In this document: positions 7,819 through 15,999 of the stretch, in pieces
How the letters are laid out: each line of letters begins with the position of its first letter
Position numbering within the stretch: position 1 is the stretch's first letter
From: Thioalkalivibrio sp.
Lineage (GTDB): Bacteria > Pseudomonadota > Gammaproteobacteria > Ectothiorhodospirales > Ectothiorhodospiraceae
Assembly (NCBI GenBank): GCA_018224485.1
Contig: JAGTVE010000092.1
Coordinates: forward strand, 1 to 23,525
Length of the DNA: 23,525 nt
Direction: 5' to 3'
Made by a program: the position numbers and the translations under genes
Notes under the pieces: generated by a model
What the model was told of the DNA's origin: nothing
Seen by the model: only the letters and a program-made list of their open reading frames with translations
Databases searched by the model: none

Positions 7819-9578
7819 GCGCCTCGTGTGCCGGCCGGGACGGCGATCGGCTCTGCCTGGGCGGAGTCGCCGTTGCGCCGGCGCATCCGCTGTCCCGGAC
7901 GGGATCGTTCGATGGTCAGACTGAGCAGGATAACCGGTAGCAGCCCGACCAGCACGATCGCCAGCGCGGCGCTCGATGATTCCGCCAGGCGCTCGTCCCC
8001 GGCGAGCTCGAAGGCGCGAACGGCGAGGGTGTTGAAGTCGAAGGGGCGCAGGATCAGCGTCGCCGGGAGTTCCTTTAGCACGTCGACGAAGACCAGGAGC
8101 AGCGCGGTCAGCAGCGTGCCGCGCATGATCGGCAGGTGCACGCGCGTCAGCGTGCCCAGCGGATGCACCCCGAGTGAGCGCGCGGCGTCGTCCATGCTCG
8201 GTTTTATCTTGCCCAGCCCGGCCTCCACCGTCTGCAGCGACACCGCAAGGAACCGCACCACGTAGGCGAACAGCAGTGCAAACAGGGTGCCGGACAGCAG
8301 CAGCCCGGTGGAGACGCCCAGCCGGTCGCGCATGAACGAGTCGAGTGTGTTGTCGAACCAGGCGAAGGGCAGCATCACTCCGATCGCGATCACGGTTCCG
8401 GGAACCGCGTAGCCGAGCCCGGCGACGCGTACCGCGATCCCGGTGATCAGCCCGCCCTGCATCCGCCGCGCGTAGGCCAGGACGAGTGCCAGCGCGACTG
8501 CGATCACCGCCGCCATCGCCGCAAGATAGAAGGTGTTGAACACGAGTTGTGCAAAGTCCGGGTTCATCCAGTGATCGATGGTGCGTGCCGCCCAGATCGA
8601 GAGTTGCACGGCCGGGATCAGGAAGCCGAAGAGGACTGGCAAGAGACAGGCGGCCACCGCGGCGCTCGCCTTCCAGCCGCGCAGGCGGTAGCGCGGCAGG
8701 TTGGAATACCTCGACGAGGTGTGGTGGAAGCGCGCCCGCATGCGCGACCATCGTTCGAGGAGGATCAGCGCGAACACGAAGCTGAGCAGCACGGCGGCAA
8801 GCTGTGCGGCGGCCGCGGGATCCGCAAGGCCGTACCATGTCCGGAAGATGCCGGTGGTGAAGGTCGGGATGCCGAAATAGGCGACCGTGCCATAGTCCGC
8901 AAGGACTTCCATCAGGGCCAGCGTCAGGCCCGCGATCACCGCCGGGCGGGCGAGTGGCAGCGCCACCCTGAAGAAACTGGCGTAGGGGCCGCTGCCGAGG
9001 GTTCGAGAGACCTCGAGCACGCAGACCGACTGTTCCAGGAACGTCGCCCGGGTCAGCAGATAGACATAGGGGTACAGGACCAGGGTCAGCATCAGCATCG
9101 CCCCGGTCAGCGACCGGATCTCCGGGAACCAGTACTCCCCGAAGCCCAGTCCGGTCAGGTCCCGGAACAGGCTCTGCACCGGACCGGCGAAATCGAGCAT
9201 GCCGGTGTAGGTGTAGGCAATGATGTATGCCGGCATCGCGAGCGGCAGCATCAATGCCCACTGGAAGATGCGCCGGCCCGGGAACTCGCAGACGCTGACC
9301 AGCCAGGCCACCGGTACGCCGATCACCAGCACCCCGACGCCTACGCCGAACAGCAGCAGCAGCGAGTTGGCCACGTACTCGCCGAGCATGGTCTCGCGAA
9401 GGTGGGACCAGACCTCGCCCGCCGGAACGAAGACATGGGCGAATATCACGAGCACGGGCAACGTAAGGACCAGGGCAACGGTGATCGCAGTGATCTGCCA
9501 GATGCCGGGCCGCGCGAGACGGCCGGGAAGCCAGCGTCGGGGGGCTTGCGCAGGTTGAGAGGTGGCTTCCGTGATCAT
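7815..9578 (-). CDS. fbpB: Ferric-iron ABC transporter permease, fused two-domain type
   Basis: This 587-residue inner-membrane protein contains two permease halves in one chain, about 12 TM helices, as in FbpB/SfuB-type iron(III) transporters. The first half holds the coupling-loop sequence ALMEVLADYGTVAYFG after SRTLGSGPYASFFRVALPLARPA. The second half repeats it as AARSLGVHPLGTLTRVHLPIMRG followed by VFVDVLKELPATLILRPFDFNTLAVRAFELA. The EAA-like loops contact FbpC. The ATG at 9578-9576 (MITEATSQPAQ) is preferred: an upstream in-frame extension to 9647 is Arg/Pro-rich and not hydrophobic. It is separated from fbpA by 289 bases rich in hairpins, and overlaps fbpC by four bases. Manganese or another metal cannot be excluded. 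Confidence 0.92.
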   Translation of the reverse strand: MITEATSQPAQAPRRWLPGRLARPGIWQITAITVALVLTLPVLVIFAHVFVPAGEVWSHLRETMLGEYVANSLLLLFGVGVGVLVIGVPVAWLVSVCEFPGRRIFQWALMLPLAMPAYIIAYTYTGMLDFAGPVQSLFRDLTGLGFGEYWFPEIRSLTGAMLMLTLVLYPYVYLLTRATFLEQSVCVLEVSRTLGSGPYASFFRVALPLARPAVIAGLTLALMEVLADYGTVAYFGIPTFTTGIFRTWYGLADPAAAAQLAAVLLSFVFALILLERWSRMRARFHHTSSRYSNLPRYRLRGWKASAAVAACLLPVLFGFLIPAVQLSIWAARTIDHWMNPDFAQLVFNTFYLAAMAAVIAVALALVLAYARRMQGGLITGIAVRVAGLGYAVPGTVIAIGVMLPFAWFDNTLDSFMRDRLGVSTGLLLSGTLFALLFAYVVRFLAVSLQTVEAGLGKIKPSMDDAARSLGVHPLGTLTRVHLPIMRGTLLTALLLVFVDVLKELPATLILRPFDFNTLAVRAFELAGDERLAESSSAALAIVLVGLLPVILLSLTIERSRPGQRMRRRNGDSAQAEPIAVPAGTRGA

Positions 9579-9741
9579 CGCCGCAAATAATAACCGTTCA
9601 TATTCAGGAAGACACTGGGGCCGCCCCGGACGTGCCGCAAACTGCACGGCTTCCGCGGTTTTTCAGGACAGTGGAGCGCCGGTACCGGGCGCTGTGGTCG
9701 CAGGCAGCGACGGCCCGAGGGTTCCCGACACATACGAGGGC

Positions 9742-9878
9742 CGCTGGCTCGCCCGAAGGCGATGGAAGCCAGCGATACAGGGGAATCCGGCGATTCGGTC
9801 TCCCCTGGATTGCGGAGCCCCGCCTCGCTCCCATCGGAGGCCCGAGGCGGTGCTCCGCTGGCGAGGGCTAGCGCCAGC
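9742..9878 (-). promoter_or_regulatory. Chain of four hairpins between fbpA and fbpB (attenuator / mRNA processing candidate)
   Basis: In transcription order on the minus strand there are four stem-loops. (a) GCTGGCG/CGCCAGC at 9872-9878 and 9857-9863, a 7-bp stem whose 8-nt loop contains the fbpA stop codon. (b) A 15-pair stem broken by one mismatch: CGAGGCGG plus GCTCCGC (9843-9858) with CCGCCTCG plus GCGGAGC (9812-9827). (c) CAGGGGA/TCCCCTG at 9778-9784 and 9801-9807, with an alternative inner GAATC/GATTC hairpin. (d) CGCTGGCT/AGCCAGCG at 9742-9749 and 9767-9774, with an inner CGCC/GGCG stem closed by a UUCG-type tetraloop on the transcript. No U-run follows, so partial termination or 3' protection of fbpA mRNA is more likely than full intrinsic termination. 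Hairpins (a) and (b) share two bases and may alternate. Confidence 0.6.
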
Positions 9879-10899
9879 CCGCCCGGTCCATGATGCGGAC
9901 GGCCTCTGCGTTGTATTCACCCAGCAGGGACAGGTTCAGGCTGTCTGCCTTGAAATCGCCGAAGCTGCGCAGGATTTCGCTGGCCGGCACCTCGGGGCGC
10001 ACGGGGTACTCCTGGTTGGCCTCGGCATACCAGCGCTGTGCCTCCTCCCCGGTGAGGTACTCGATCAGCCGGGCGCCGTTTTCCGGATTCGGCGCGTGCT
10101 CGGTTACGCCGGCGCCGCTGACGTTCACGTGCGTTCCGCGGCCGTCCTGGTTCGGGAAGAACACGCCGATCTGTTGGGCTACGGCACGCTGGTCGGGATC
10201 ATCCCCCGCGAGCATTCCCCCCAGGTAATAGGTGTTGGCAATGGCGATGTCGCAGACACCGGCCGCGGCGGCGCGGATCTGGTCGCGATCGCCGCCCTGC
10301 GGGGGGCGCGCGAAGTTCTCGACCAGGCCCTCGGCCCACTCGCTCGTGGCCTCGGCGCCGTTGCTGGCGATCATCGATGCGACCAGGGACTGATTGTAGA
10401 TGTTCGAGGAGGAGCGGATGCAGATGCGACTGCGCCACTTCGGGTCCGCCAGTGCCTCGTAGGTTGATAGCTCGGAGGGGTCGACCGTGTCCTTGTTGTA
10501 CATGATCGGGCGTGCCCGCAGCGACAGCCCGTACCAGTGCCCATCCACGTCCCGGAAGTTTTCGGGAATGCGCTCGTTGAGCACGGGGGAGTCGATGGGG
10601 GACAGCACTTCCGCCTGCTTGGCCTGGTGCAGGTTTCCCGCATCCACGGTGATCAGCACGTCGGCCGGAGAGTTGCGTCCCTCCAGGCGAAGGCGCTGGA
10701 GCAGCTCGTCGGCACGTCCGGTCAGGAGGTTGACCGTGACCCCGGTGTCCCGGGTGAAGTCATCGAGCAGGGGCTTGATCAGGTTTTCCTGGCGGGCCGA
10801 GTACACGTTGACCTCGCCTTCGGCGCTGGCCGAGACGGGCAGGCCGATTGCGGCGGCGAGCGCCGCGATGCCGAGAAGTCTGAGGGGGTTTCGAAACAT
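9868..10899 (-). CDS. fbpA: Iron(III) ABC transporter periplasmic substrate-binding protein
   Basis: This 343-residue periplasmic protein captures ferric iron for FbpBC. The signal peptide ends at VSASA/EGEV (after residue 26). The mature start VNVYSARQENLIKPLLDDFTR-like region is the classic FbpA/FutA N-terminus. Iron-ligand tyrosines are in place: the YY pair in ANTYYLGG (224-225), with Y134 (MYNK) as a further candidate. The ATG at 10899-10897 is chosen because GGAG lies 8 bases upstream. A GTG three codons earlier (10908) has that GGA directly against it and is unlikely. It is the first gene of fbpABC. A strong hairpin cluster follows its stop, which fits the common need for more binding protein than permease. 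Confidence 0.94.
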   Translation of the reverse strand: MFRNPLRLLGIAALAAAIGLPVSASAEGEVNVYSARQENLIKPLLDDFTRDTGVTVNLLTGRADELLQRLRLEGRNSPADVLITVDAGNLHQAKQAEVLSPIDSPVLNERIPENFRDVDGHWYGLSLRARPIMYNKDTVDPSELSTYEALADPKWRSRICIRSSSNIYNQSLVASMIASNGAEATSEWAEGLVENFARPPQGGDRDQIRAAAAGVCDIAIANTYYLGGMLAGDDPDQRAVAQQIGVFFPNQDGRGTHVNVSGAGVTEHAPNPENGARLIEYLTGEEAQRWYAEANQEYPVRPEVPASEILRSFGDFKADSLNLSLLGEYNAEAVRIMDRAGWR

Positions 10900-10937
10900 T
10901 TCTGTCACTCCATAATGGGGTTGGTTCGCAAGTAACG

Positions 10938-10953
10938 AACAAGAACCATTGTT
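10938..10953 (-). promoter_or_regulatory. Inverted repeat over the fbpA -10 (candidate operator, possibly Fur-like)
   Basis: AACAA (10938-10942) and TTGTT (10949-10953) form a 5-6-5 inverted repeat in an AT-richer tract and overlap the proposed fbpA -10. A Fur site would be expected for an iron importer. My hand alignment to the 19-bp Fur consensus gives about 10 of 19 matches, so this is only a candidate and another repressor is possible. Confidence 0.35.
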
Positions 10954-10976
10954 ATTCGTATCCGTGTCTCAGTCAA
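10948..10976 (-). promoter_or_regulatory. Candidate sigma-70 promoter of fbpABC
   Basis: On the minus strand there is TTGACT (10976-10971, 5 of 6 to the -35), a 17-base spacer and AACAAT (10953-10948, 4 of 6 to the -10). Transcription would start near 10941, giving a leader of about 40 bases before the fbpA ATG with its GGAG ribosome binding site. Confidence 0.5.
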
Positions 10977-10998
10977 CAGTCAGGGAGGGCCGTTCCGT

Positions 10999-11004
10999 TA
11001 TATT
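10999..11004 (+). promoter_or_regulatory. Possible -10 element for glnE
   Basis: TATATT (5 of 6 to the sigma-70 -10) lies 31 bases before the glnE start codon. No matching -35 is clear. The fbpA and glnE promoters share the same short divergent gap (10900-11035). Confidence 0.35.
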
Positions 11005-11035
11005 CACGCTGAGCAGGCGGGACTGGTAGTCTTGG

Positions 11036-13975
11036 ATGATGAACGCGACGCCGCCGATCCCGCTGGAATCCCTCCCTCCCGCGGCGCGGGAGCGCGCCGC
11101 TTCCCTGCTGGACGAATTCCTCAATCGTGCGTCCGATTTGCCCGGGGACATGCCGGGGGCGGGGCTCGTCCTGCTGTGCAGCGACTATGTGGCGCAGACG
11201 AGCATGCGGCACCCGGAGTACGTGCTGGAGGCCCTCGACGCCAACGGCCGGATGCCATCGCGTTCCGACGAAGAGCTACGGGGCTGGCTTCGCGAGCGCC
11301 TGGCCGGGATCGCCGAGGAGACGGCGCTCAAGGACTGCCTGCGGGAATTGCGCCACCGCGAGCTCATCCGGATCGCCTGGCGCGATCTGCTCGGGGAGGC
11401 CGGTCTCGATGAGGTGATGCACGACCTCACGCGGCTTGCAGAGACCCTGGTGCAGGGGGCGCTCGGCTGGCTGGAGGAACAGTTGCAAAAGCGCTACGGG
11501 ACCCCCCGTGACCACGAAGGGGCGGCGCAGTCGCTGATGGTCCTTGGAATGGGCAAGCTCGGGGGCGGCGAGCTGAATTTCTCGTCGGACATCGACCTGA
11601 TCTTCGCCTACTGGCACCCCGGGGCCACCGACGGTCACCGCAGCATCGAGAACCAGGAGTTCTTCCAGCGCCTGGGGCGCTCCCTGATCGCGGCGCTGAC
11701 CGATGCGACGCCCGAGGGCTTCTGCTACCGGGTCGACATGCGCCTGCGGCCCTTCGGCGACTCCGGACCCCTGGTGATGCACTTCGACGCGATGGAGGAC
11801 TACTACCAGGGGCACGGGCGCGAGTGGGAACGCTACGCGCTGATCAAGGCCCGTGTGATCGCGGGTGAGCCGGCCGCCGGCGAGCGCCTGATGGAGAAGC
11901 TGCGCCCGTTCATCTACCGCCGCTACCTCGATTACGGCGCCTTCGCGAACCTGCGCGAACTGAAGCGCATGATCAACGAGGAGTCGGCGCGTAGGGAACG
12001 GGTGGAGGACATCAAGCATGGCGGGGGCGGCATCCGCGAGGTCGAGTTTGTGGGCCAGGTCTTCCAGCTGATCCGCGGCGGACGCGATCGTGCGCTGCAG
12101 CGCCGTGACCTGCTCGGGGTCCTGACCCTGCTCGGCGAGCGACAGCTCCTGCCTCCCCACGCAGTGGACCAGCTGATCACCGCCTATCGCTTCCTGCGCC
12201 GGGTGGAGAATCGGCTGCAGATGCAGAACGATCAGCAGACCCACAGGCTCCCGACGCATCCCTTCGACCGCACGCGGCTCGCCCTGTCCATGGGTTTTAC
12301 CGATGAGGCCTCCTTCGAGATGGCCCTGCTGCGGGAGCAGCGACGGGTGCAGGCGCAGTTCGAACAGGTCTTTTCGGCGCCCCAGCGGGAGAATGGGGAC
12401 TCCCGCGAGGGCGCCCCGGAGACCCGGCGCACGCGGATGATCGGCCAGCTCTGGTCCACGGAGCTGGATGAGAAGGAGGCGCTGCCGCTGCTCCGGGACA
12501 TGGGTTTCGACGACCCGGTGGCCGCATACGAGGGTATCCAGCGCCTCCGGGACAGCCCGGTCACGCGCAGTCTCTCGGAAACGGGGCGGCAGCGCCTGGA
12601 TCGGCTGATGCCGCTGCTGCTCGGGGCGCTGGCCGAACTGGACGCTCCGGATCCCGCGCTGCCCCGCGCGCTGCAGCTGGTGAAGACCATCGCGCGCCGC
12701 TCGGTGTACCTGTCGCTCCTGGTGGAGAACCCGCTGGCCCTGTCGCAGCTGGTGAAGCTCTGCGACGCGAGCTCCTGGATCAGCGATCAGCTGACGCATT
12801 ATCCCCTTCTGCTGGACGAGCTGCTCGACCCCCGGGCCTTGTATGCGCCGCCGGGGCGCGGGGGGCTGAAGGAAGTACTGGACCACGAGCTCGCCCAGGT
12901 TCCGGTCGATGACCAGGAACAGGTGCTGGACCGCCTGAGGCAGTACAAGCAGGTGCAGACCCTGCGTGTAGCCGCGGCGGACATCATGGGATACCTGCCG
13001 CTGATGCGAGTCTCCGATCACCTCACCTGGCTGGCCGAGGTGCTGCTGGAGCGGGTGCTGGAGCTCTCCTGGAACCTGATGGTGGAGCGCCACGGTGAGC
13101 CGTGGTGCGGGCCGGAGGGCTCCCGGCGCCGGGCGCATTTCGCGATCATCGGCTACGGGAAGCTTGGCGGCCTCGAGCTGGGCTACGGTTCCGATCTCGA
13201 TGTGGTCTTCCTGCACGACAGCGACGGAGAACCCGCCCGTACCAGCGGCCCGCGGGTGATCGAGAATTCGGAGTTCTTCGGCCGCGTGGCGCAGCGGGTG
13301 GTTCACCTGCTCGGCGCCTTCACGCCCGCCGGGCGGCTCTACGAGGTGGACACCCGGCTGCGGCCCAGCGGTCTCTCGGGTCTCCTGGTCAGCAGTCTGG
13401 ATGCCTTCAGGCGCTATCAGGAGGGGTCGGCCTGGACCTGGGAACACCAGGCACTGGTGCGCGCGCGGTTCGTTGCCGGGGATGCCGACCTCGGTGAGCG
13501 CTTCGCCAGGGTGCGCCGGTGGGTCCTGGCGCGTCCGCGCGATCCGGCGGCGCTGCGCACGGAGGTTGTGGAGATGCGCGCCAGGATGCTGGCGGAGCAT
13601 GCATCGCGCGATCCTGAGGTATTTGATCTGAAACGCGACCGCGGTGGTATTACTGACATCGAGTTCATGGTTCAATACTGGGTTTTGTCCAACGCGCGAC
13701 GGCATCCGGAGGTTTGCGACTGGCCCGACAAGGTGCGGACGCTCGACGTTCTCGGAAGCGCGGGCGTGATCACGCCGACCCTGGGCGCCGCCCTGGCCGA
13801 TGCCTACCGCGACATGCGGAACCGGATCCACCGCCTGACGCTGGCCGGCGACAGCACCCGCGTGAGCAATCCGCCCGAGGATCTGCGCGCGCTGCGGAAG
13901 CAGGTGATGGACAGCTGGGATGAGCTTCTCGGGGACGTCGCGGCCGATACCGCGGCGCCCGGGGATACTGACTGA
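11036..13975 (+). CDS. glnE: Bifunctional glutamine synthetase adenylyltransferase/adenylyl-removing enzyme
   Basis: This 979-residue GlnE controls glutamine synthetase by adding AMP to it (low nitrogen demand) or removing AMP, under PII protein control. The two nucleotidyltransferase domains are visible: GMGKLGGGELNFSSDIDLIF at 171-190 (removing domain; D185 and D187 metal ligands) and GYGKLGGLELGYGSDLDVVF at about 706-725 (adenylylating domain; SDLD). The family also shows IKHGGGGIREVEF and RDRGGITDIEFMVQY after the two domains. The length slightly exceeds E. coli (946). Two adjacent ATGs (11036 and 11039) could start it, with no strong ribosome binding site. The ilvE start follows its stop by 13 bases, so the two are cotranscribed, as in pseudomonads. 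Confidence 0.96.
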   Translation: MMNATPPIPLESLPPAARERAASLLDEFLNRASDLPGDMPGAGLVLLCSDYVAQTSMRHPEYVLEALDANGRMPSRSDEELRGWLRERLAGIAEETALKDCLRELRHRELIRIAWRDLLGEAGLDEVMHDLTRLAETLVQGALGWLEEQLQKRYGTPRDHEGAAQSLMVLGMGKLGGGELNFSSDIDLIFAYWHPGATDGHRSIENQEFFQRLGRSLIAALTDATPEGFCYRVDMRLRPFGDSGPLVMHFDAMEDYYQGHGREWERYALIKARVIAGEPAAGERLMEKLRPFIYRRYLDYGAFANLRELKRMINEESARRERVEDIKHGGGGIREVEFVGQVFQLIRGGRDRALQRRDLLGVLTLLGERQLLPPHAVDQLITAYRFLRRVENRLQMQNDQQTHRLPTHPFDRTRLALSMGFTDEASFEMALLREQRRVQAQFEQVFSAPQRENGDSREGAPETRRTRMIGQLWSTELDEKEALPLLRDMGFDDPVAAYEGIQRLRDSPVTRSLSETGRQRLDRLMPLLLGALAELDAPDPALPRALQLVKTIARRSVYLSLLVENPLALSQLVKLCDASSWISDQLTHYPLLLDELLDPRALYAPPGRGGLKEVLDHELAQVPVDDQEQVLDRLRQYKQVQTLRVAAADIMGYLPLMRVSDHLTWLAEVLLERVLELSWNLMVERHGEPWCGPEGSRRRAHFAIIGYGKLGGLELGYGSDLDVVFLHDSDGEPARTSGPRVIENSEFFGRVAQRVVHLLGAFTPAGRLYEVDTRLRPSGLSGLLVSSLDAFRRYQEGSAWTWEHQALVRARFVAGDADLGERFARVRRWVLARPRDPAALRTEVVEMRARMLAEHASRDPEVFDLKRDRGGITDIEFMVQYWVLSNARRHPEVCDWPDKVRTLDVLGSAGVITPTLGAALADAYRDMRNRIHRLTLAGDSTRVSNPPEDLRALRKQVMDSWDELLGDVAADTAAPGDTD

Positions 13976-13988
13976 GGAGAGACCGACG

Positions 13989-14909
13989 ATGTCGATGGCG
14001 GATCGCGACGGAGTGATCTGGATGGACGGGAACATGGTGCCCTGGCGCGATGCGCGCACCCATGTCCTGACGCACACGCTCCATTACGGCATGGGCGTGT
14101 TCGAGGGTGTGCGCGCCTACGAGGCGGAGGGGGGTACCGCGATCTTCCGCCTCGAGGATCACACGCGAAGACTCTTCAACTCGGCACGCATCCTCGGGAT
14201 GCGTATGCCCTACGGCGCCGACGAGATCAGCGCGGCGCAGGTCGCCGCGGTGCGCGAGAACGGGCTCAATACCGCCTACATCCGGCCGATGTGTTTCTAT
14301 GGTGCGGAGGGCATGGGGCTCAGGGCGGACAATCTGGAGGTTCACGTGATCGTCGCGGCCTGGACCTGGGGCAGCTACCTCGGCGAGGCGAACATGACCC
14401 GGGGGATTCGCGTGAAAACCTCCTCCTTCAACCGTCACCATGTCAATGTGACGATGTGCAAGGCAAAGGCCAACGGCAACTACATGAATTCCATGCTGGC
14501 TTTGCAGGAGGCGATCTCCTGCGGCTATGACGAGGCGATGCTGCTCGATACCGAGGGCTATGTTGCCGAGGGGAGCGGTGAGAACATCTTCCTGGTCCAT
14601 GACGGGGTGTTGCACACGCCGGACCTGACCTCAGCCCTGGATGGCATCACGCGACGGACCATCCTCGCGCTGGCGGACGAGGAAGGCCTGCGGGTGATCG
14701 AGAGGCGGATCACCCGCGACGAGGTCTACATCGCCGACGAGGCCTTCTTCACCGGCACCGCCGCGGAGGTCACGCCGATTCGCGAGGTGGACGGCCGGCT
14801 GGTCGGCGAGGGCACGCGAGGCCCGATCACCGAGCGCCTGCAGTCGCTGTACTTCGATGTGGTCAAGGGCAGGCACCCGAAGCACGAGGCCTGGCTGACC
14901 TACGTCTGA
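13989..14909 (+). CDS. ilvE: Branched-chain amino acid aminotransferase
   Basis: This 306-residue class IV PLP enzyme transfers the amino group between glutamate and the 2-oxo acids of leucine, isoleucine and valine. The PLP lysine is K160 in CKAKANGNY, the same number as in E. coli IlvE, which supports this start. Other family markers are HTLHYGMGVFEGVRAY (about 29-44), the phosphate and cofactor region GYVAEGSGENIF, LDGITRRTIL and FFTGTAAEVTPI. The ATG at 13989 has GAGGAGAG upstream; a second ATG two codons later is possible. The open frame extends upstream into glnE, but that part is not coding. The glnE-ilvE pair continues into a small zinc protein gene. Confidence 0.95.
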   Translation: MSMADRDGVIWMDGNMVPWRDARTHVLTHTLHYGMGVFEGVRAYEAEGGTAIFRLEDHTRRLFNSARILGMRMPYGADEISAAQVAAVRENGLNTAYIRPMCFYGAEGMGLRADNLEVHVIVAAWTWGSYLGEANMTRGIRVKTSSFNRHHVNVTMCKAKANGNYMNSMLALQEAISCGYDEAMLLDTEGYVAEGSGENIFLVHDGVLHTPDLTSALDGITRRTILALADEEGLRVIERRITRDEVYIADEAFFTGTAAEVTPIREVDGRLVGEGTRGPITERLQSLYFDVVKGRHPKHEAWLTYV

Positions 14910-14953
14910 GACCCATGCTCCACCAACAACAGAAGCGAAAAGGAGAGGGCACG

Positions 14954-15172
14954 ATGCCGAACCCCCACACCGCCGAGCAGCAGGAGCGTTTCAAGCCGGC
15001 CAATGCGGAGACCACGGTCACCGTGCACCGCAGCCAGCTTCCCCTGAACTGCCCGACCCCGCAAACCGCGTTGTGGGCCTCGCACCCCCGCGTCTATCTG
15101 CCGATCGACGAGTCCCCGGACGGGCGCATGCGTTGCCCGTACTGCGGAACGGTGTACATTCTGGAAGACTGA
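14954..15172 (+). CDS. zf-CHCC family small zinc-binding protein
   Basis: This 72-residue protein has the C-terminal zf-CHCC domain, also found in the mitochondrial complex I subunit NDUFS6. Ligands visible are Cys in LNCPTP, His in ALWASHPRVYLPI, and the CPYCGTVY pair of cysteines. The residues before the domain (MPNPHTAEQQERFKPANAETTVTVHRSQ) look disordered. The ATG at 14954 is preferred because AAGGAGAG sits just upstream; an earlier in-frame ATG (14915) has no such site and adds a Lys/Gln-rich stub. It lies 44 bases after ilvE and 21 bases before the response regulator gene. In other gammaproteobacteria such genes often neighbour ilvE and LPS-core genes (recalled). Its molecular role in bacteria is not settled. 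Confidence 0.85.
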   Translation: MPNPHTAEQQERFKPANAETTVTVHRSQLPLNCPTPQTALWASHPRVYLPIDESPDGRMRCPYCGTVYILED

Positions 15173-15193
15173 CACCCACTGGTAGCCGACAGC

Positions 15194-15916
15194 ATGGATT
15201 CCATCGTGACCCCGGGACGCGTCGTCGTCGTGGAGGATGATGTCCGCATGGCCCGGGCACTGGAACGCTACCTGCGCCGCGACGGCCACATCGTAAGCCG
15301 CGTTTCCAGCGGTCCCGCGCTGCGTCAGGTGTGCCGGGAGAACGACGTCGACCTCGTGCTGCTGGACCTCAACCTCGGTTCCGAGGACGGGCTGGATCTG
15401 GCGCGTGAACTGTTGCGCTCCACCAGCGCCGCCGTGATCATCGTGACCGGGCGCGTCGACCTGCAGGACCGCATCACGGGGCTGGATGCCGGTGCCGACG
15501 ACTATGTGACCAAGCCCTTCGATCCGGAAGAGCTGCTCGCCCGGGTTCGGGCGGTGTTGCGGCGTCACTCCCTGAGTCCGCCTCCGCGCGCCCGGGCGCG
15601 GGTGGGACCCTACATGCTCGAACGCGACGACATGACCCTCTCCCGCGAGGACGGGCACATGGTGCGGATCCGCTTCACGGACACGCAGGCACGCATCCTG
15701 TTGCAGCTGATGCAGAACCCGGGACGAACAGTGACCCGCGAGGCGCTGTGCAGCCGCGAGGTCAAGCCATCGGAGGACCGCAGTGTGGACGTGCACGTGG
15801 CGAACATCCGTCGCAAGATGCGGGAATCGGGGATCGACGACCTCGCGATCCTGCCGGTGAGGGGCGTTGGCTACCGTATCCACTTGACGGGTGCATCGGC
15901 CGCAGACCCCTCATGA
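15194..15916 (+). CDS. OmpR/PhoB-family response regulator
   Basis: This 240-residue DNA-binding response regulator is presumably the output of the hybrid kinase encoded next to it. The receiver domain spans about 8-122: acidic pair E14-D16 (VEDD), phospho-acceptor D58 in VLLDLNLG, T85-containing IIVTGR, and K107 in YVTKPFDP. A winged-helix effector domain follows from about 137 to 232, with RSVDVHVANIRRKM and the closing VRGVGYRIHL. A Pro/Arg-rich linker (SLSPPPRARARVG) joins them. The ATG at 15194 lacks a strong ribosome binding site. The stop TGA (15914-15916) overlaps an ATG as ATGA; this ATG opens a 28-codon reading frame rather than the kinase itself. Regulated genes cannot be read from the sequence. 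Confidence 0.93.
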   Translation: MDSIVTPGRVVVVEDDVRMARALERYLRRDGHIVSRVSSGPALRQVCRENDVDLVLLDLNLGSEDGLDLARELLRSTSAAVIIVTGRVDLQDRITGLDAGADDYVTKPFDPEELLARVRAVLRRHSLSPPPRARARVGPYMLERDDMTLSREDGHMVRIRFTDTQARILLQLMQNPGRTVTREALCSREVKPSEDRSVDVHVANIRRKMRESGIDDLAILPVRGVGYRIHLTGASAADPS

Positions 15917-15999
15917 CCGTGAGGCCCGGGAACCTCGGCGACGGGCCCCGTCGGTCGAGTACGGAGCGGGGGCAACGCGGGCTGGGGGGGCGCGCGTGA
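15913..15999 (+). other. 28-codon mini-ORF linking response regulator and kinase genes
   Basis: The ATG at 15913 overlaps the response-regulator stop (ATGA), and its own TGA (15997-15999) overlaps the GTG proposed as the kinase start (GTGA at 15996). The peptide is MTVRPGNLGDGPRRSS followed by TERGQRGLGGRA. It ends across a G7 run (15984-15990) in the codons CTG GGG GGG. It may be a translational-coupling leader or simply chance. Confidence 0.35.

Noticed and set aside
7819..9261. Very long minus-strand frame upstream of fbpC making a 845-residue protein
   Set aside because: It lies in another frame across fbpB, is Arg/Pro-rich, and the ABC domain begins only at the ATG at 7818.
11276..14077. 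933-codon minus-strand open frame opposite glnE
   Set aside because: Antisense shadow of a GC-rich gene; the plus strand encodes intact GlnE with all motifs.
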